In this document: positions 1 to 6,917 of the stretch, piece after piece
Layout: every line of letters starts with the position of its first letter
How positions within the stretch are numbered: position 1 is the first letter of the stretch
Source: Clostridia bacterium
GTDB taxonomy: Bacteria > Bacillota > Clostridia > Oscillospirales > CAG-272
Length of the DNA: 7,121 nucleotides
NCBI GenBank assembly: GCA_017411935.1
Contig: JAFQPC010000094.1
Location: 1 to 7,121 of the forward strand
Direction of reading: 5' to 3'
Notes under the pieces: model-generated
Databases searched by the model: none
The model's input: only the letters and a program-made list of their open reading frames with translations
Told to the model about the DNA's origin: nothing
Position numbers and translations under genes: made by a program

Positions 1-5
1 AATCT

Positions 6-32
6 GTGATATCATAAAATCACACCGGTGAT
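6..32. promoter_or_regulatory. Nested inverted repeats, possible operator of the XRE regulator
   Basis: GTGAT (6-10), ATCAC (19-23) and GTGAT (28-32) form two overlapping inverted repeats. The second contains the perfect 8-bp palindrome CACCGGTG (23-30). They lie 24 to 50 bases upstream of the start codon of the XRE regulator, and a TAAAAT hexamer (15-20) that could be its -10 box lies between the first two arms. XRE-family repressors often bind such dyads and repress themselves, so an autoregulatory operator is plausible. That role is inferred, and the -35 region would be outside the window. Confidence 0.4.
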
Positions 33-55
33 ACTAATGTCAAGGAGGAGCTTTT

Positions 56-1219
56 ATGCACCTAAACTTAGGACAAAAAATCAAAGAATTGCGCCGACGC
101 GATGGGCGCACACAGGAAACGCTGGCAGACGCTCTCGGCGTCACCGCACAAGCAGTCTCCCGCTGGGAGTCGGGCGGCAGTTATCCCGATATGGAGATCA
201 TTCCTACCCTCGCAAACTATTTTCATATTTCGATTGACGAGCTGTTCGGCTATCACGATGACCGGGAAGAAAAAATCAAAAATATTCTTTTCGAGGCAAA
301 CAAAGTTCTTTCTCAATATTCACATGTACACCAAGGTAGTTTATCAAAAGACGTAGAAGAGTGTATAAAGAATCTGCGTGACGCATCGGAAGAATTTCCC
401 AACGAATCAAAAATTCTTTTAAAGCTTGCGCAAGCACTTCATATGTGGGGATGGAATACGTATGGAGCAAGGGGACATACGGACGATTCCTTGGGTATGA
501 TAGAATATGATATTGAGTATAACGCTCAAAACATCTATTGGCAAGAAGCAATCCGTGTTTATGAGAAGCTGCTGAAATCCAATCCATTGCCCGAAGACCG
601 TGAAATTGCCATTTGTCAAATCGTGCCGCTTTATTGCCGAATGGGTGAATATGAAAAAGCGAAAACGCTAGCGAACGATCAAAGCAGTATAATCATTTGC
701 AAAGAACTCCTGTTGCCCATGGCAACGGTCGGAGAAGAAAAATTAAGATACCAGAGCGAAAGGATTATGGCGCTTCTTTCCAATCTCCAATTTGCCATCT
801 CTGAATCTGTTGCCCTCAGACCCACCGTATCTTCCTCGGAGTATGGTAGCCAAGTATTACTATCCGTGATAAATGTGTATGAAGCAATTTTTGCTGACGG
901 CAACTTTGGGCGTTGGCACGGAAATATTGGGCGGCTGTATTTTAATTTGGTCGCTTACGAAAAGGAGTTCGGTAACAATATGGAAAATGCTCTCATCTAT
1001 TTTGACAAAGCATTTGACCATATGAAAGAATCCGTCCGCATCTATCGCGAGGGAAACGATCACTATTCTGCTCCCTTAGTTTCCGCCTTGCCGCCCGTAA
1101 CAAAGTGCGAACTTGCGTTTGTGAAAGGAGATTTCTGGAAGAACGAGTTAAGAACCTATCCCAAGAATTTGGTAGATGAAATTCGGAAGAATCCCAAATA
1201 CGCCGAATGCTTTGAATAA
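56..1219 (+). CDS. XRE-family HTH transcriptional regulator with TPR-like C-terminal domain
   Basis: A 387-residue cytoplasmic protein. Residues about 5-62 are a Cro/C1-type (HTH_3) DNA-binding domain: the TQETLADALGVTAQAVSRWE segment is the helix-turn-helix with its typical Q-x-V-S-R-W-E recognition helix, followed by the usual P-x-x-x-I-I-P-x-L-A-N-Y-F and I-x-I-D-E-L-F-G ends. The rest (about 75-387) is predicted helical and TPR-like: the stretches around 161-176 and 186-206 have the spacing of A/Y/L residues seen in tetratricopeptide repeats, with another candidate near 312-330. Regulators of this build typically use the C-terminal domain to sense a peptide, protein or metabolite, but no ligand can be read from the sequence. 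The ATG at 56 is preceded by AAGGAGGAG (42-50) at ideal spacing. The gene is monocistronic, ends at a bidirectional terminator, and looks more AT-rich in codon use than groEL or the AGCS gene. Target genes are unknown; there is no co-directional neighbour inside the window. Confidence 0.85.
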   Translation: MHLNLGQKIKELRRRDGRTQETLADALGVTAQAVSRWESGGSYPDMEIIPTLANYFHISIDELFGYHDDREEKIKNILFEANKVLSQYSHVHQGSLSKDVEECIKNLRDASEEFPNESKILLKLAQALHMWGWNTYGARGHTDDSLGMIEYDIEYNAQNIYWQEAIRVYEKLLKSNPLPEDREIAICQIVPLYCRMGEYEKAKTLANDQSSIIICKELLLPMATVGEEKLRYQSERIMALLSNLQFAISESVALRPTVSSSEYGSQVLLSVINVYEAIFADGNFGRWHGNIGRLYFNLVAYEKEFGNNMENALIYFDKAFDHMKESVRIYREGNDHYSAPLVSALPPVTKCELAFVKGDFWKNELRTYPKNLVDEIRKNPKYAECFE

Positions 1220-1231
1220 ATGAATTTATAA

Positions 1232-1266
1232 AAAGAGGGAAAACCCCACTTGGGTTTTCCCTCTTT
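1232..1266. terminator. Bidirectional rho-independent terminator
   Basis: AAAGAGGGAAAACCC (1232-1246) pairs perfectly with GGGTTTTCCCTCTTT (1252-1266) around a 5-base loop. Because the arms begin and end with A/T runs, transcripts from both sides end in U-rich sequence. It sits between the convergent XRE regulator and AGCS symporter genes and serves both. Confidence 0.9.
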
Positions 1267-1289
1267 ATGTTTGCATAGCAAACTGAAAT

Positions 1290-2741
1290 TCACCCTTTCG
1301 GGCGCTTTGGAAGCATTGGGGATTTCGCCCTCTGCGGAGGGCGACCAGCGCCACACGGCGCCGGACTCGTGCCGCCTTTTGAAAAAGGCGGGCGAAAACT
1401 TTTATCATGGGGGGCGAGCCATTCGTCGGTCTCTTTCCCCACTTCCTTCGACGCGAGGATCAGCACGAGTGCGTTGACGAGTGTCATCGCGCCGATGGCG
1501 AAGTCGGCAAGCCCCCACACAAGCTCTGCCGCCGCGCACGCGCCGATCATCACCGCCGCAAGATAACAAACCAAAAAGCTCTTTTCTGCCCACCGTTTTG
1601 AGGAAAGATAGCGAATGCTTTCTTTCCCGTAATGCCCCCAGCAAAGGATCGTGGCAAATCCAAAGAGCGCGACGGCGATCCCCATAAAGATCTCAGCAGG
1701 CTTGCCGAGCACCGCCGAGTATGCCGACAGCGTCATCGACAAAAAATTGCCCTCACGAGCCACGATCTCTCCCCAACTCACGATCACGACGAGTGCCGTC
1801 ATCGTACAGAGGATATGCGTATCGACAAAGACCTCGACGATGCCAAGCATTCCCTGCTTTGCCGCGCTCCTCTCCTCCGAGGTCGCGTGTGCCGTGGGTG
1901 CTGTTCCGCACCCTGCTTCGTTGGAGATCAGTCCTCGCATCGTTCCAAAACGAACTCCGCGCGAAAGCAAAAATCCCCCCACTCCGCCGACCCCCGCCTC
2001 GGGCGTGAATGCTCCCTTAAAAATCTCCGCAAACGCCGATGGAATCGCCTCGGCTCGCAAAACAAGCACGGCAAGAGAGAGGACCACGTAGACGACCGTC
2101 ATCAAAGGAACAAGCACTTCCGTCACTCGCGCCGCCCCCTCACTTCCCTTTCTCATAACAAAGAATCCGAAAACCGACAGAGCTCCGCCAACAATGATGG
2201 GAGAGATCCCCGCCATTCCCTCGACCGCCTCGGCAACCGCGTTCGCCTGGATCATTCCCCCCATTGCCACGGCATTGAGCGCGCACAACAAGGCAAAGAC
2301 CCCGCCGAGCAGGATTCCGAGCCGAGGAAATCCACCCGCTTTGAAAATATCCCGAATATAATACGGCGCTCCGCCATAGGGTCTTCCGTCCGCGTCAAAT
2401 CTTCGGTGGCGCATTCCGAGCACGACCTCGGCATATTTGAGGATCATCGCAAAGGTCGCGCTCACCCAAAGCCAAAAGACCGAGCCGAATCCGCCAAGCG
2501 CGATCGCCGCCGAAACACCGACGATATTTCCCACACCGAGCGTTCCCGCCAAGGCAAGCATCAGCGCCCGAAAGGACGATGCTCTCTGCCCTTTTTCCGA
2601 ACGAAGCGCGCGAAACATCGCACCGATCCGCCTCGGCAGAAAAAAGCGAAGCTTTGTCCAGTAAAACGCGCCGACCGCCAAGAGAATGACGGGGACGAGA
2701 ACACCGAAAAAATACTGATTGAACCACTCCAAGATTTGCAC
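1290..2741 (-). CDS. AGCS-family sodium:alanine/glycine symporter
   Basis: A 483-residue multi-spanning inner-membrane transporter of the alanine or glycine:cation symporter family (AlsT/DagA/AgcS type), which imports small neutral amino acids driven by Na+ (or H+). Family marks visible are the N-terminal segment ALAGTLGVGNIVGVSAAIALGG (about 63-84) with the adjacent helix ending in KYAEVVLG, the PYGGAPYYI segment (121-129), MGGMIQANAVAEAV (160-173), and SNEAGCGTAPTAHA (273-286), the counterpart of the usual SNEAG-x-GSAP signature. About ten or eleven hydrophobic helices are apparent. The start is GTG at 2741, with AGGAGGGAG on the minus strand (2747-2755) five bases upstream. The core ends near residue 445; residues about 447-483 form a basic, proline-rich tail that is not family-like and is encoded by a repeat-like hairpin region (see separate entry). 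The substrate cannot be fixed from sequence alone. The gene is divergent from groES and monocistronic, and no convincing minus-strand promoter was seen in 2756-2870. Confidence 0.92.
   Translation of the reverse strand: MQILEWFNQYFFGVLVPVILLAVGAFYWTKLRFFLPRRIGAMFRALRSEKGQRASSFRALMLALAGTLGVGNIVGVSAAIALGGFGSVFWLWVSATFAMILKYAEVVLGMRHRRFDADGRPYGGAPYYIRDIFKAGGFPRLGILLGGVFALLCALNAVAMGGMIQANAVAEAVEGMAGISPIIVGGALSVFGFFVMRKGSEGAARVTEVLVPLMTVVYVVLSLAVLVLRAEAIPSAFAEIFKGAFTPEAGVGGVGGFLLSRGVRFGTMRGLISNEAGCGTAPTAHATSEERSAAKQGMLGIVEVFVDTHILCTMTALVVIVSWGEIVAREGNFLSMTLSAYSAVLGKPAEIFMGIAVALFGFATILCWGHYGKESIRYLSSKRWAEKSFLVCYLAAVMIGACAAAELVWGLADFAIGAMTLVNALVLILASKEVGKETDEWLAPHDKSFRPPFSKGGTSPAPCGAGRPPQRAKSPMLPKRPKG
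1291..1404. repeat. Hairpin-rich, repeat-like element overlapping the 3' end of the AGCS gene
   Basis: Three consecutive hairpins are packed into about 65 bases: CGCCCTC/GAGGGCG (1326-1332/1337-1343, loop TGCG), GCGCC/GGCGC (1348-1352/1357-1361, loop ACAC) and CGCCTTTT/AAAAGGCG (1373-1380/1383-1390). Read on the minus strand this stretch encodes the tail of the symporter, including SFRPPFSKGG and RPPQRAKSPMLPKRPKG. It resembles the dispersed palindromic (REP/MITE-like) intergenic repeats of Clostridia that extend the ends of neighbouring genes. Only one copy lies in this window, so repetitiveness and the exact borders are inferred. Confidence 0.5.
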
Positions 2742-2844
2742 GTCTGCTCCCTCCTGCTTTCCCGTCTTTTTCGGGGCGTTTCGTGTCTTTTCTTCCGCCT
2801 CAAAAAAATAAATGTGAATGATTTGTTAATTCTTGAAAAAAGAC

Positions 2845-2872
2845 TTGATTTTTCCAAAAAATAGTGTAAAAT
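2845..2872 (+). promoter_or_regulatory. Sigma-A promoter of groES-groEL
   Basis: A -35 box TTGATT (2845-2850) and a -10 box TAAAAT (2867-2872) are separated by 16 bases in a very AT-rich stretch. The predicted start of transcription near 2879 places the CIRCE operator at the very beginning of the transcript, the usual arrangement for HrcA control. A second TTGAAA (2833-2838) lies too far upstream for this -10 box. Confidence 0.75.
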
Positions 2873-2881
2873 ATGTATAGG

Positions 2882-2908
2882 TTAGCACTCAAAGTTTCAG
2901 AGTGCCAA
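2882..2908. promoter_or_regulatory. CIRCE operator (HrcA binding site)
   Basis: TTAGCACTC (2882-2890), a 9-base spacer, then GAGTGCCAA (2900-2908). This is the canonical CIRCE layout (9-9-9). The left arm is a perfect match to consensus; the right arm has a single change (C instead of T at 2906). HrcA repressor binds this element and represses groESL until heat shock titrates GroEL away, since GroEL is needed to fold active HrcA. hrcA itself is not in the window. Confidence 0.95.
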
Positions 2909-2956
2909 CTCAAACAACTTTGTTTATAGAATACTTATTATAAGGAGGAACAAAAA

Positions 2957-3241
2957 ATGACACTCAAACCATTAGCAGACAGAGTCGTCGTAAAGGCAGT
3001 CGAAGCAGAGGAGAAGACCAAAAGCGGTCTGATTCTTTCGGCAGCATCGCAGGAAAAGCCCCATATCGCAGAGGTCGTTGCTGTCGGTCCCGGCGGACTG
3101 GTAGACGGCAAGGAGGTCGTTATGACCGTCAAGGTTGGCGACAAGGTAATCACCTCGAAATATTCGGGCACCGAAGTCAAGGCTGACGGCGTAGAATACA
3201 ACATCGTTCGCCAGAGCGATATTCTCGCAATCGTAGAATAA
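2957..3241 (+). CDS. groES: Co-chaperonin GroES (Hsp10)
   Basis: A 94-residue cytoplasmic protein of normal length for GroES. It forms the seven-subunit lid that caps GroEL and closes the folding chamber in an ATP-dependent way. Diagnostic segments are the N-terminal LKPLADRVVVK (3-13), the mobile loop that docks on GroEL with its hydrophobic SGLIL (about 23-27), the KPHIAEVVAVGPG strand-loop (34-46), and the C-terminal GDKVITSKYSGTEVK followed by the Y-x-I-V-x-x-S-D-I-L-A end. The ATG at 2957 follows AAGGAGGAA (2942-2950) at good spacing. First gene of the groES-groEL operon under the CIRCE operator; 50 bases separate it from groEL. Confidence 0.98.
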   Translation: MTLKPLADRVVVKAVEAEEKTKSGLILSAASQEKPHIAEVVAVGPGGLVDGKEVVMTVKVGDKVITSKYSGTEVKADGVEYNIVRQSDILAIVE

Positions 3242-3258
3242 TCTACATTAATTTTTGA

Positions 3259-4935
<1,677 letters not shown>

Positions 4936-4947
4936 TCCGAACAAAGC

Positions 4948-4981
4948 AAAAATGGATACGCAAATTGCGTATCCATTTTTT
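4948..4981 (+). terminator. Rho-independent terminator of groES-groEL
   Basis: AAAAATGGATACGC (4948-4961) pairs with GCGTATCCATTTTT (4967-4980) around a short AAATT loop and runs straight into a T tract. It lies 13 bases after the groEL stop codon and insulates the chaperonin operon from the downstream RNA gene. The A-rich left arm may also allow termination from the other side, but no minus-strand gene ends here. Confidence 0.93.
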
Positions 4982-5011
4982 ATGTTTTTTGAACACAATG
5001 AAGAAAACCCC

Positions 5012-5040
5012 TTTACAAATTCCGAAAAGCGTGGTATAAT
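5012..5040 (+). promoter_or_regulatory. Strong sigma-A promoter with extended -10, driving the structured RNA
   Basis: TTTACA (5012-5017) and a perfect TATAAT (5035-5040) are separated by the ideal 17 bases. A TG dinucleotide one base before the -10 box (5032-5033) makes it an extended -10 promoter. The predicted transcription start is about 5046-5047, exactly where the closing helix of the downstream RNA begins, which supports a dedicated RNA promoter. Confidence 0.9.
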
Positions 5041-5046
5041 AAAGAT

Positions 5047-5246
5047 GCCAAACTAATCAAATATTGCAAAGTAGGTATCCTTTTCTTTTAGAAGAAGTAT
5101 GCCTTTTTTACACATACAACGATGAATTTGATAAAATGCAAATTCCACGTTGTGTGTGCGGGTAATACCCACTTTGCAATGGATTAGTTTGGCGACTATC
5201 GGAGTTTGCGTTTTTGTGCGTCTGCTTCGGTGGGCGCACTTTTTTA
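5047..5246 (+). ncRNA. Highly structured RNA of about 200 nt, unclassified (6S-like shape or regulatory leader)
   Basis: No plausible protein is encoded here, but the predicted fold is extensive. The closing helix is made of 5047-5058/5182-5193 (12 perfect pairs), 5063-5072/5171-5180 (10 perfect pairs) and 5074-5078/5165-5169 (5 pairs). An asymmetric bubble follows: 5079-5110, pyrimidine-rich, on the left and 5159-5164 on the right. An apical hairpin closes it: 5111-5121/5148-5158 (11 pairs, one wobble), then 5124-5130/5139-5145 with loop ATAAAATG. The linker 5194-5215 leads to a terminator with a UUCG tetraloop. It has its own consensus promoter and sits 16 bases before an AbrB-like gene. 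A rod with joined ends, a central bubble and this length resembles 6S RNA, which binds RNA polymerase, but the short right side of the bubble is atypical. I found none of the consensus cores of T-box, SAM, TPP, cobalamin, purine, lysine or c-di-GMP-I leaders. That it is a structured RNA is well supported; its class is open. Confidence 0.78.
5216..5246 (+). terminator. UUCG-capped rho-independent terminator at the end of the structured RNA
   Basis: GTGCGTCTGC (5216-5225) pairs with GTGGGCGCAC (5230-5239), ten pairs of which three are G-U wobbles. It is capped by a C-TTCG-G tetraloop and followed by TTTTTTATTTTTT. Since the AbrB-like gene starts 16 bases later and has no other promoter between, this terminator either simply ends the RNA with partial read-through or works as an attenuator of that gene. 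Confidence 0.9.
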
Positions 5247-5262
5247 TTTTTTGGGAGGGGTT

Positions 5263-5496
5263 ATGAAAAAGATCGACAAGCTTGGAAGGAGCGTGATTCC
5301 GATAGATTTGCGGAAAAAGTACGGTTTCACCGAAGGCACAAAAATAGAACTTCTCGCCATGGACGAAGGGATCATGGTAAGATCCGATGAACCCCTTTGT
5401 AAGATCTGCCACGAAAAAATTTCCGAGGAGAGCGCATTCCCTCTGTGTAAAAATTGTATGGCAGAAGTCATAAAGAGCTATCAAGGAAAAAAATAA
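5263..5496 (+). CDS. Small SpoVT/AbrB-type regulator with a two-CxxC (zinc-ribbon-like) tail
   Basis: A 77-residue protein. Residues 1-41 are a swapped-hairpin AbrB/SpoVT/MazE DNA-binding domain: KKIDKLGRSVIPIDLRKKYG followed by EGTKIELLAMDEGIMVR matches the family pattern of D-x-x-G-R-x-x-I-P-x-x-x-R then a strand-turn-strand. The tail carries C46-K-I-C49 and C62-K-N-C65, two pairs that could bind one zinc ion. Many clostridial members have a similar C-terminal cysteine motif. Such dimeric proteins act as transition-state or sporulation-type transcription regulators; the targets here are unknown. The chosen ATG at 5263 follows GGGAGGGG (5253-5260). A longer in-frame reading from 5206 would start with TTG inside the RNA before the terminator and is unlikely. 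Expression probably depends on read-through of the terminator just upstream, linking the gene to the structured RNA. An antitoxin role (MazE-like) is less likely because no toxin gene follows. Confidence 0.85.
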   Translation: MKKIDKLGRSVIPIDLRKKYGFTEGTKIELLAMDEGIMVRSDEPLCKICHEKISEESAFPLCKNCMAEVIKSYQGKK

Positions 5497-5498
5497 CG

Positions 5499-5531
5499 AA
5501 AAAGCACTTGGGATCTTCCCAAGTGCTTTTT
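5499..5531. terminator. Bidirectional rho-independent terminator
   Basis: AAAAAGCACTTGGG (5499-5512) pairs perfectly with CCCAAGTGCTTTTT (5518-5531) around a 5-base loop. A/T runs on both outer sides let it stop transcripts of the AbrB-like gene (ending 5496) and of the convergent MFS transporter gene (ending 5539). Confidence 0.92.
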
Positions 5532-5538
5532 TATGTAT

Positions 5539-6789
5539 TTACGGATTTTTCTGTCGGAATTTTTTCCAGATCGGAATAACTGCAATCGAGAGGACAAGAC
5601 AAGCAATCACGAGTACAAGGCAACCGAGAATAACGGCATTCCAACCGAAATTGTCGGCAAGATATCCGCCGCCGTACGATGCGGCAACGTTACCGAGTGC
5701 GGCAAACGCGTTGACAAATCCACCGACGAATGCCGTCAGTCCAAAGGCTTGGAAACGACTCGTATAAAACATTGCCGTCACCTGACCCGTAGAGTTGACT
5801 ACCATCGTGATCAGAATCATCAAAAGGGTCGTTACGAGCATCGGGAAGCTTTTGAAATTGAGCAACAGCACCGTCATCGGCAAAGCCACGAGGAAAAGTA
5901 CCGCGATCGTTCTCGCCTCGTCACGCTTGAGCTTTTTATAAAGCATACTGCAAAAGATCACGCCGAAAATATTGATGATGAGCAACACCACCGAAAGAAG
6001 CAACGTAAAGCTCGGAGAGGCGCCGTAGGTTTCGGTCAGGATCGTCGGCATCCAGTTTTTGATACAGGTATCGGTCAGATTTCGGAAGAATACGATTGCG
6101 GTAAAGAAGATCAGCCCACTGCCCCACACGAGAGCAAAGGTAAGCTTTGCCTTCGGGGTCTTCGGTGCTTCCACCACGGGTTTGAGTTCGGTCGTACCGT
6201 GCAGATGCGTATGAATGATCGGCGCATAGCGCTTCGACATCAAATACACAAAGACAAGCGAGCCGAGGTTGACGATGGCACATGCCGCAAAGAGCGACTG
6301 CCACGGCAAGATCAGAAGGATTCCCGAGGTCAGAAGATAAGAAATGATCGATCCGATCGCATAGCAATAGCCCATTCGCGCAAGTCCCTTGGTTCGGTGC
6401 GTGGGAAGCAGATCGGTCGCGACGATACGAAGGATCGCGGGCCACATTCCAAACTGCATAAATCCGTTGATCGTCCAAAGGATCAGAATCGGCACAAAGC
6501 TGTCGAAGACAACGATGAGCGCATTGGCAGCAAACGAGCTGAGGAGCGTGATCGAAAGCATCCGATACGGAGACATTTTACTTGCCACGATTCCGCCGAA
6601 CATTTGTCCTGCGGCATAGGCAAACCAAAACGCGGCATTGACAAGTCCCGCCTGCGTTTTCGTCATAATTTCCGCGTCCACGAGCTCGACCGTGACCGCC
6701 GAGAATGCGATCTTACCAAACACGTTCAACACGTAAAGCAGAAACAGGCAGGTAAACAGCTTTCGGCTGACAATTCCCTTATGAGGCAT
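5539..6789 (-). CDS. MFS transporter, resembling the organophosphate:phosphate antiporter (GlpT/UhpT-like) branch
   Basis: A 416-residue inner-membrane protein with about twelve hydrophobic helices in two halves. They are joined by a polar loop (about 186-215) containing HTHLHGTTELKP and a lysine-rich stretch. The loop G-G-I-V-A-S-K-M-S-P-Y-R (65-76) is a degenerate MFS motif between helices 2 and 3. The segment NGFMQFGMWPAILRIVATD (108-126) and KNWMPTILTETYGASP (244-259) resemble GlpT/UhpC-type proteins, where the equivalents read N-G-x-x-Q-x-x-x-W-P and W-x-P-T-x-L. A sugar-phosphate or glycerol-3-phosphate-like substrate is therefore possible, but it is only an inference. I chose ATG at 6789 because GAAAGGA (minus strand, 6796-6802) lies six bases upstream and the predicted promoter lies between this codon and the upstream in-frame start at 6885, which would add 32 untypical residues. 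The gene stands alone between its promoter and the shared terminator, so context gives no substrate clue. Confidence 0.88.
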   Translation of the reverse strand: MPHKGIVSRKLFTCLFLLYVLNVFGKIAFSAVTVELVDAEIMTKTQAGLVNAAFWFAYAAGQMFGGIVASKMSPYRMLSITLLSSFAANALIVVFDSFVPILILWTINGFMQFGMWPAILRIVATDLLPTHRTKGLARMGYCYAIGSIISYLLTSGILLILPWQSLFAACAIVNLGSLVFVYLMSKRYAPIIHTHLHGTTELKPVVEAPKTPKAKLTFALVWGSGLIFFTAIVFFRNLTDTCIKNWMPTILTETYGASPSFTLLLSVVLLIINIFGVIFCSMLYKKLKRDEARTIAVLFLVALPMTVLLLNFKSFPMLVTTLLMILITMVVNSTGQVTAMFYTSRFQAFGLTAFVGGFVNAFAALGNVAASYGGGYLADNFGWNAVILGCLVLVIACLVLSIAVIPIWKKFRQKNP

Positions 6790-6834
6790 AATACATCCTT
6801 TCAGTAATTCACCCAATAGGTCTTTCTGTCGACC

Positions 6835-6863
6835 ATTATATACTAAATTTTCAAAAAAAGCAA
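6835..6863 (-). promoter_or_regulatory. Sigma-A promoter of the MFS transporter gene
   Basis: On the minus strand, TTGCTT (plus 6858-6863) and a perfect TATAAT (plus 6835-6840) are separated by 17 bases. Transcription would begin near 6828, giving a leader of about 40 bases that contains the ribosome binding site. A small GGTC/GACC dyad (6819-6822/6831-6834) flanks the predicted start point; its meaning is unknown. Confidence 0.78.
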
Positions 6864-6890
6864 GAGGGTAAATGAATTTTCTCAAAAAGA

Positions 6891-6913
6891 AAAAGAGAGC
6901 AATGCTCTCTTTT
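6891..6913 (-). terminator. Rho-independent terminator of the minus-strand gene at the right edge
   Basis: AAAAGAGAGC (6891-6900) pairs perfectly with GCTCTCTTTT (6904-6913) around a 3-base loop, and weaker A/T pairing extends to 6885-6919. Read on the minus strand it follows directly after the stop codon of the partial gene and ends in a T-rich run. It separates that gene from the MFS promoter. Confidence 0.85.
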
Positions 6914-6917
6914 CTTT

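Noticed and set aside
1632..2864. Plus-strand open frame of 410 codons opposite the AGCS symporter
   Set aside because: Highly charged, Arg/His-rich low-information translation with no ribosome binding site; the minus-strand frame has clear transporter motifs and an excellent ribosome binding site. It is a shadow frame.
5047..5246. Assignment of the structured RNA to T-box, SRP RNA, tmRNA or RNase P
   Set aside because: No T-box sequence before the terminator, no SRP GGAAGGAAGCAG-type core, no tRNA-like ends of tmRNA, and it is too short for RNase P.
5206..5262. Upstream TTG start extending the AbrB-like protein by 19 residues
   Set aside because: It would begin inside the structured RNA and translate the terminator hairpin. 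The ATG at 5263 has a strong ribosome binding site and matches the usual start of the AbrB domain.
5053..5484. Minus-strand open frame of 143 codons opposite the RNA and AbrB-like gene
   Set aside because: No ribosome binding site or recognisable domain; antisense to a conserved DNA-binding domain and to strong RNA structure.
5533..6807. Plus-strand open frame of 424 codons opposite the MFS transporter
   Set aside because: The translation is His/Arg/Asp-rich and lacks any family likeness, starts within the shared terminator, and is antisense to a clear membrane transporter.
6790..6885. Upstream start extending the MFS transporter by 32 residues
   Set aside because: The extension covers the predicted -35/-10 promoter and lacks a ribosome binding site; the ATG at 6789 has one at good spacing.
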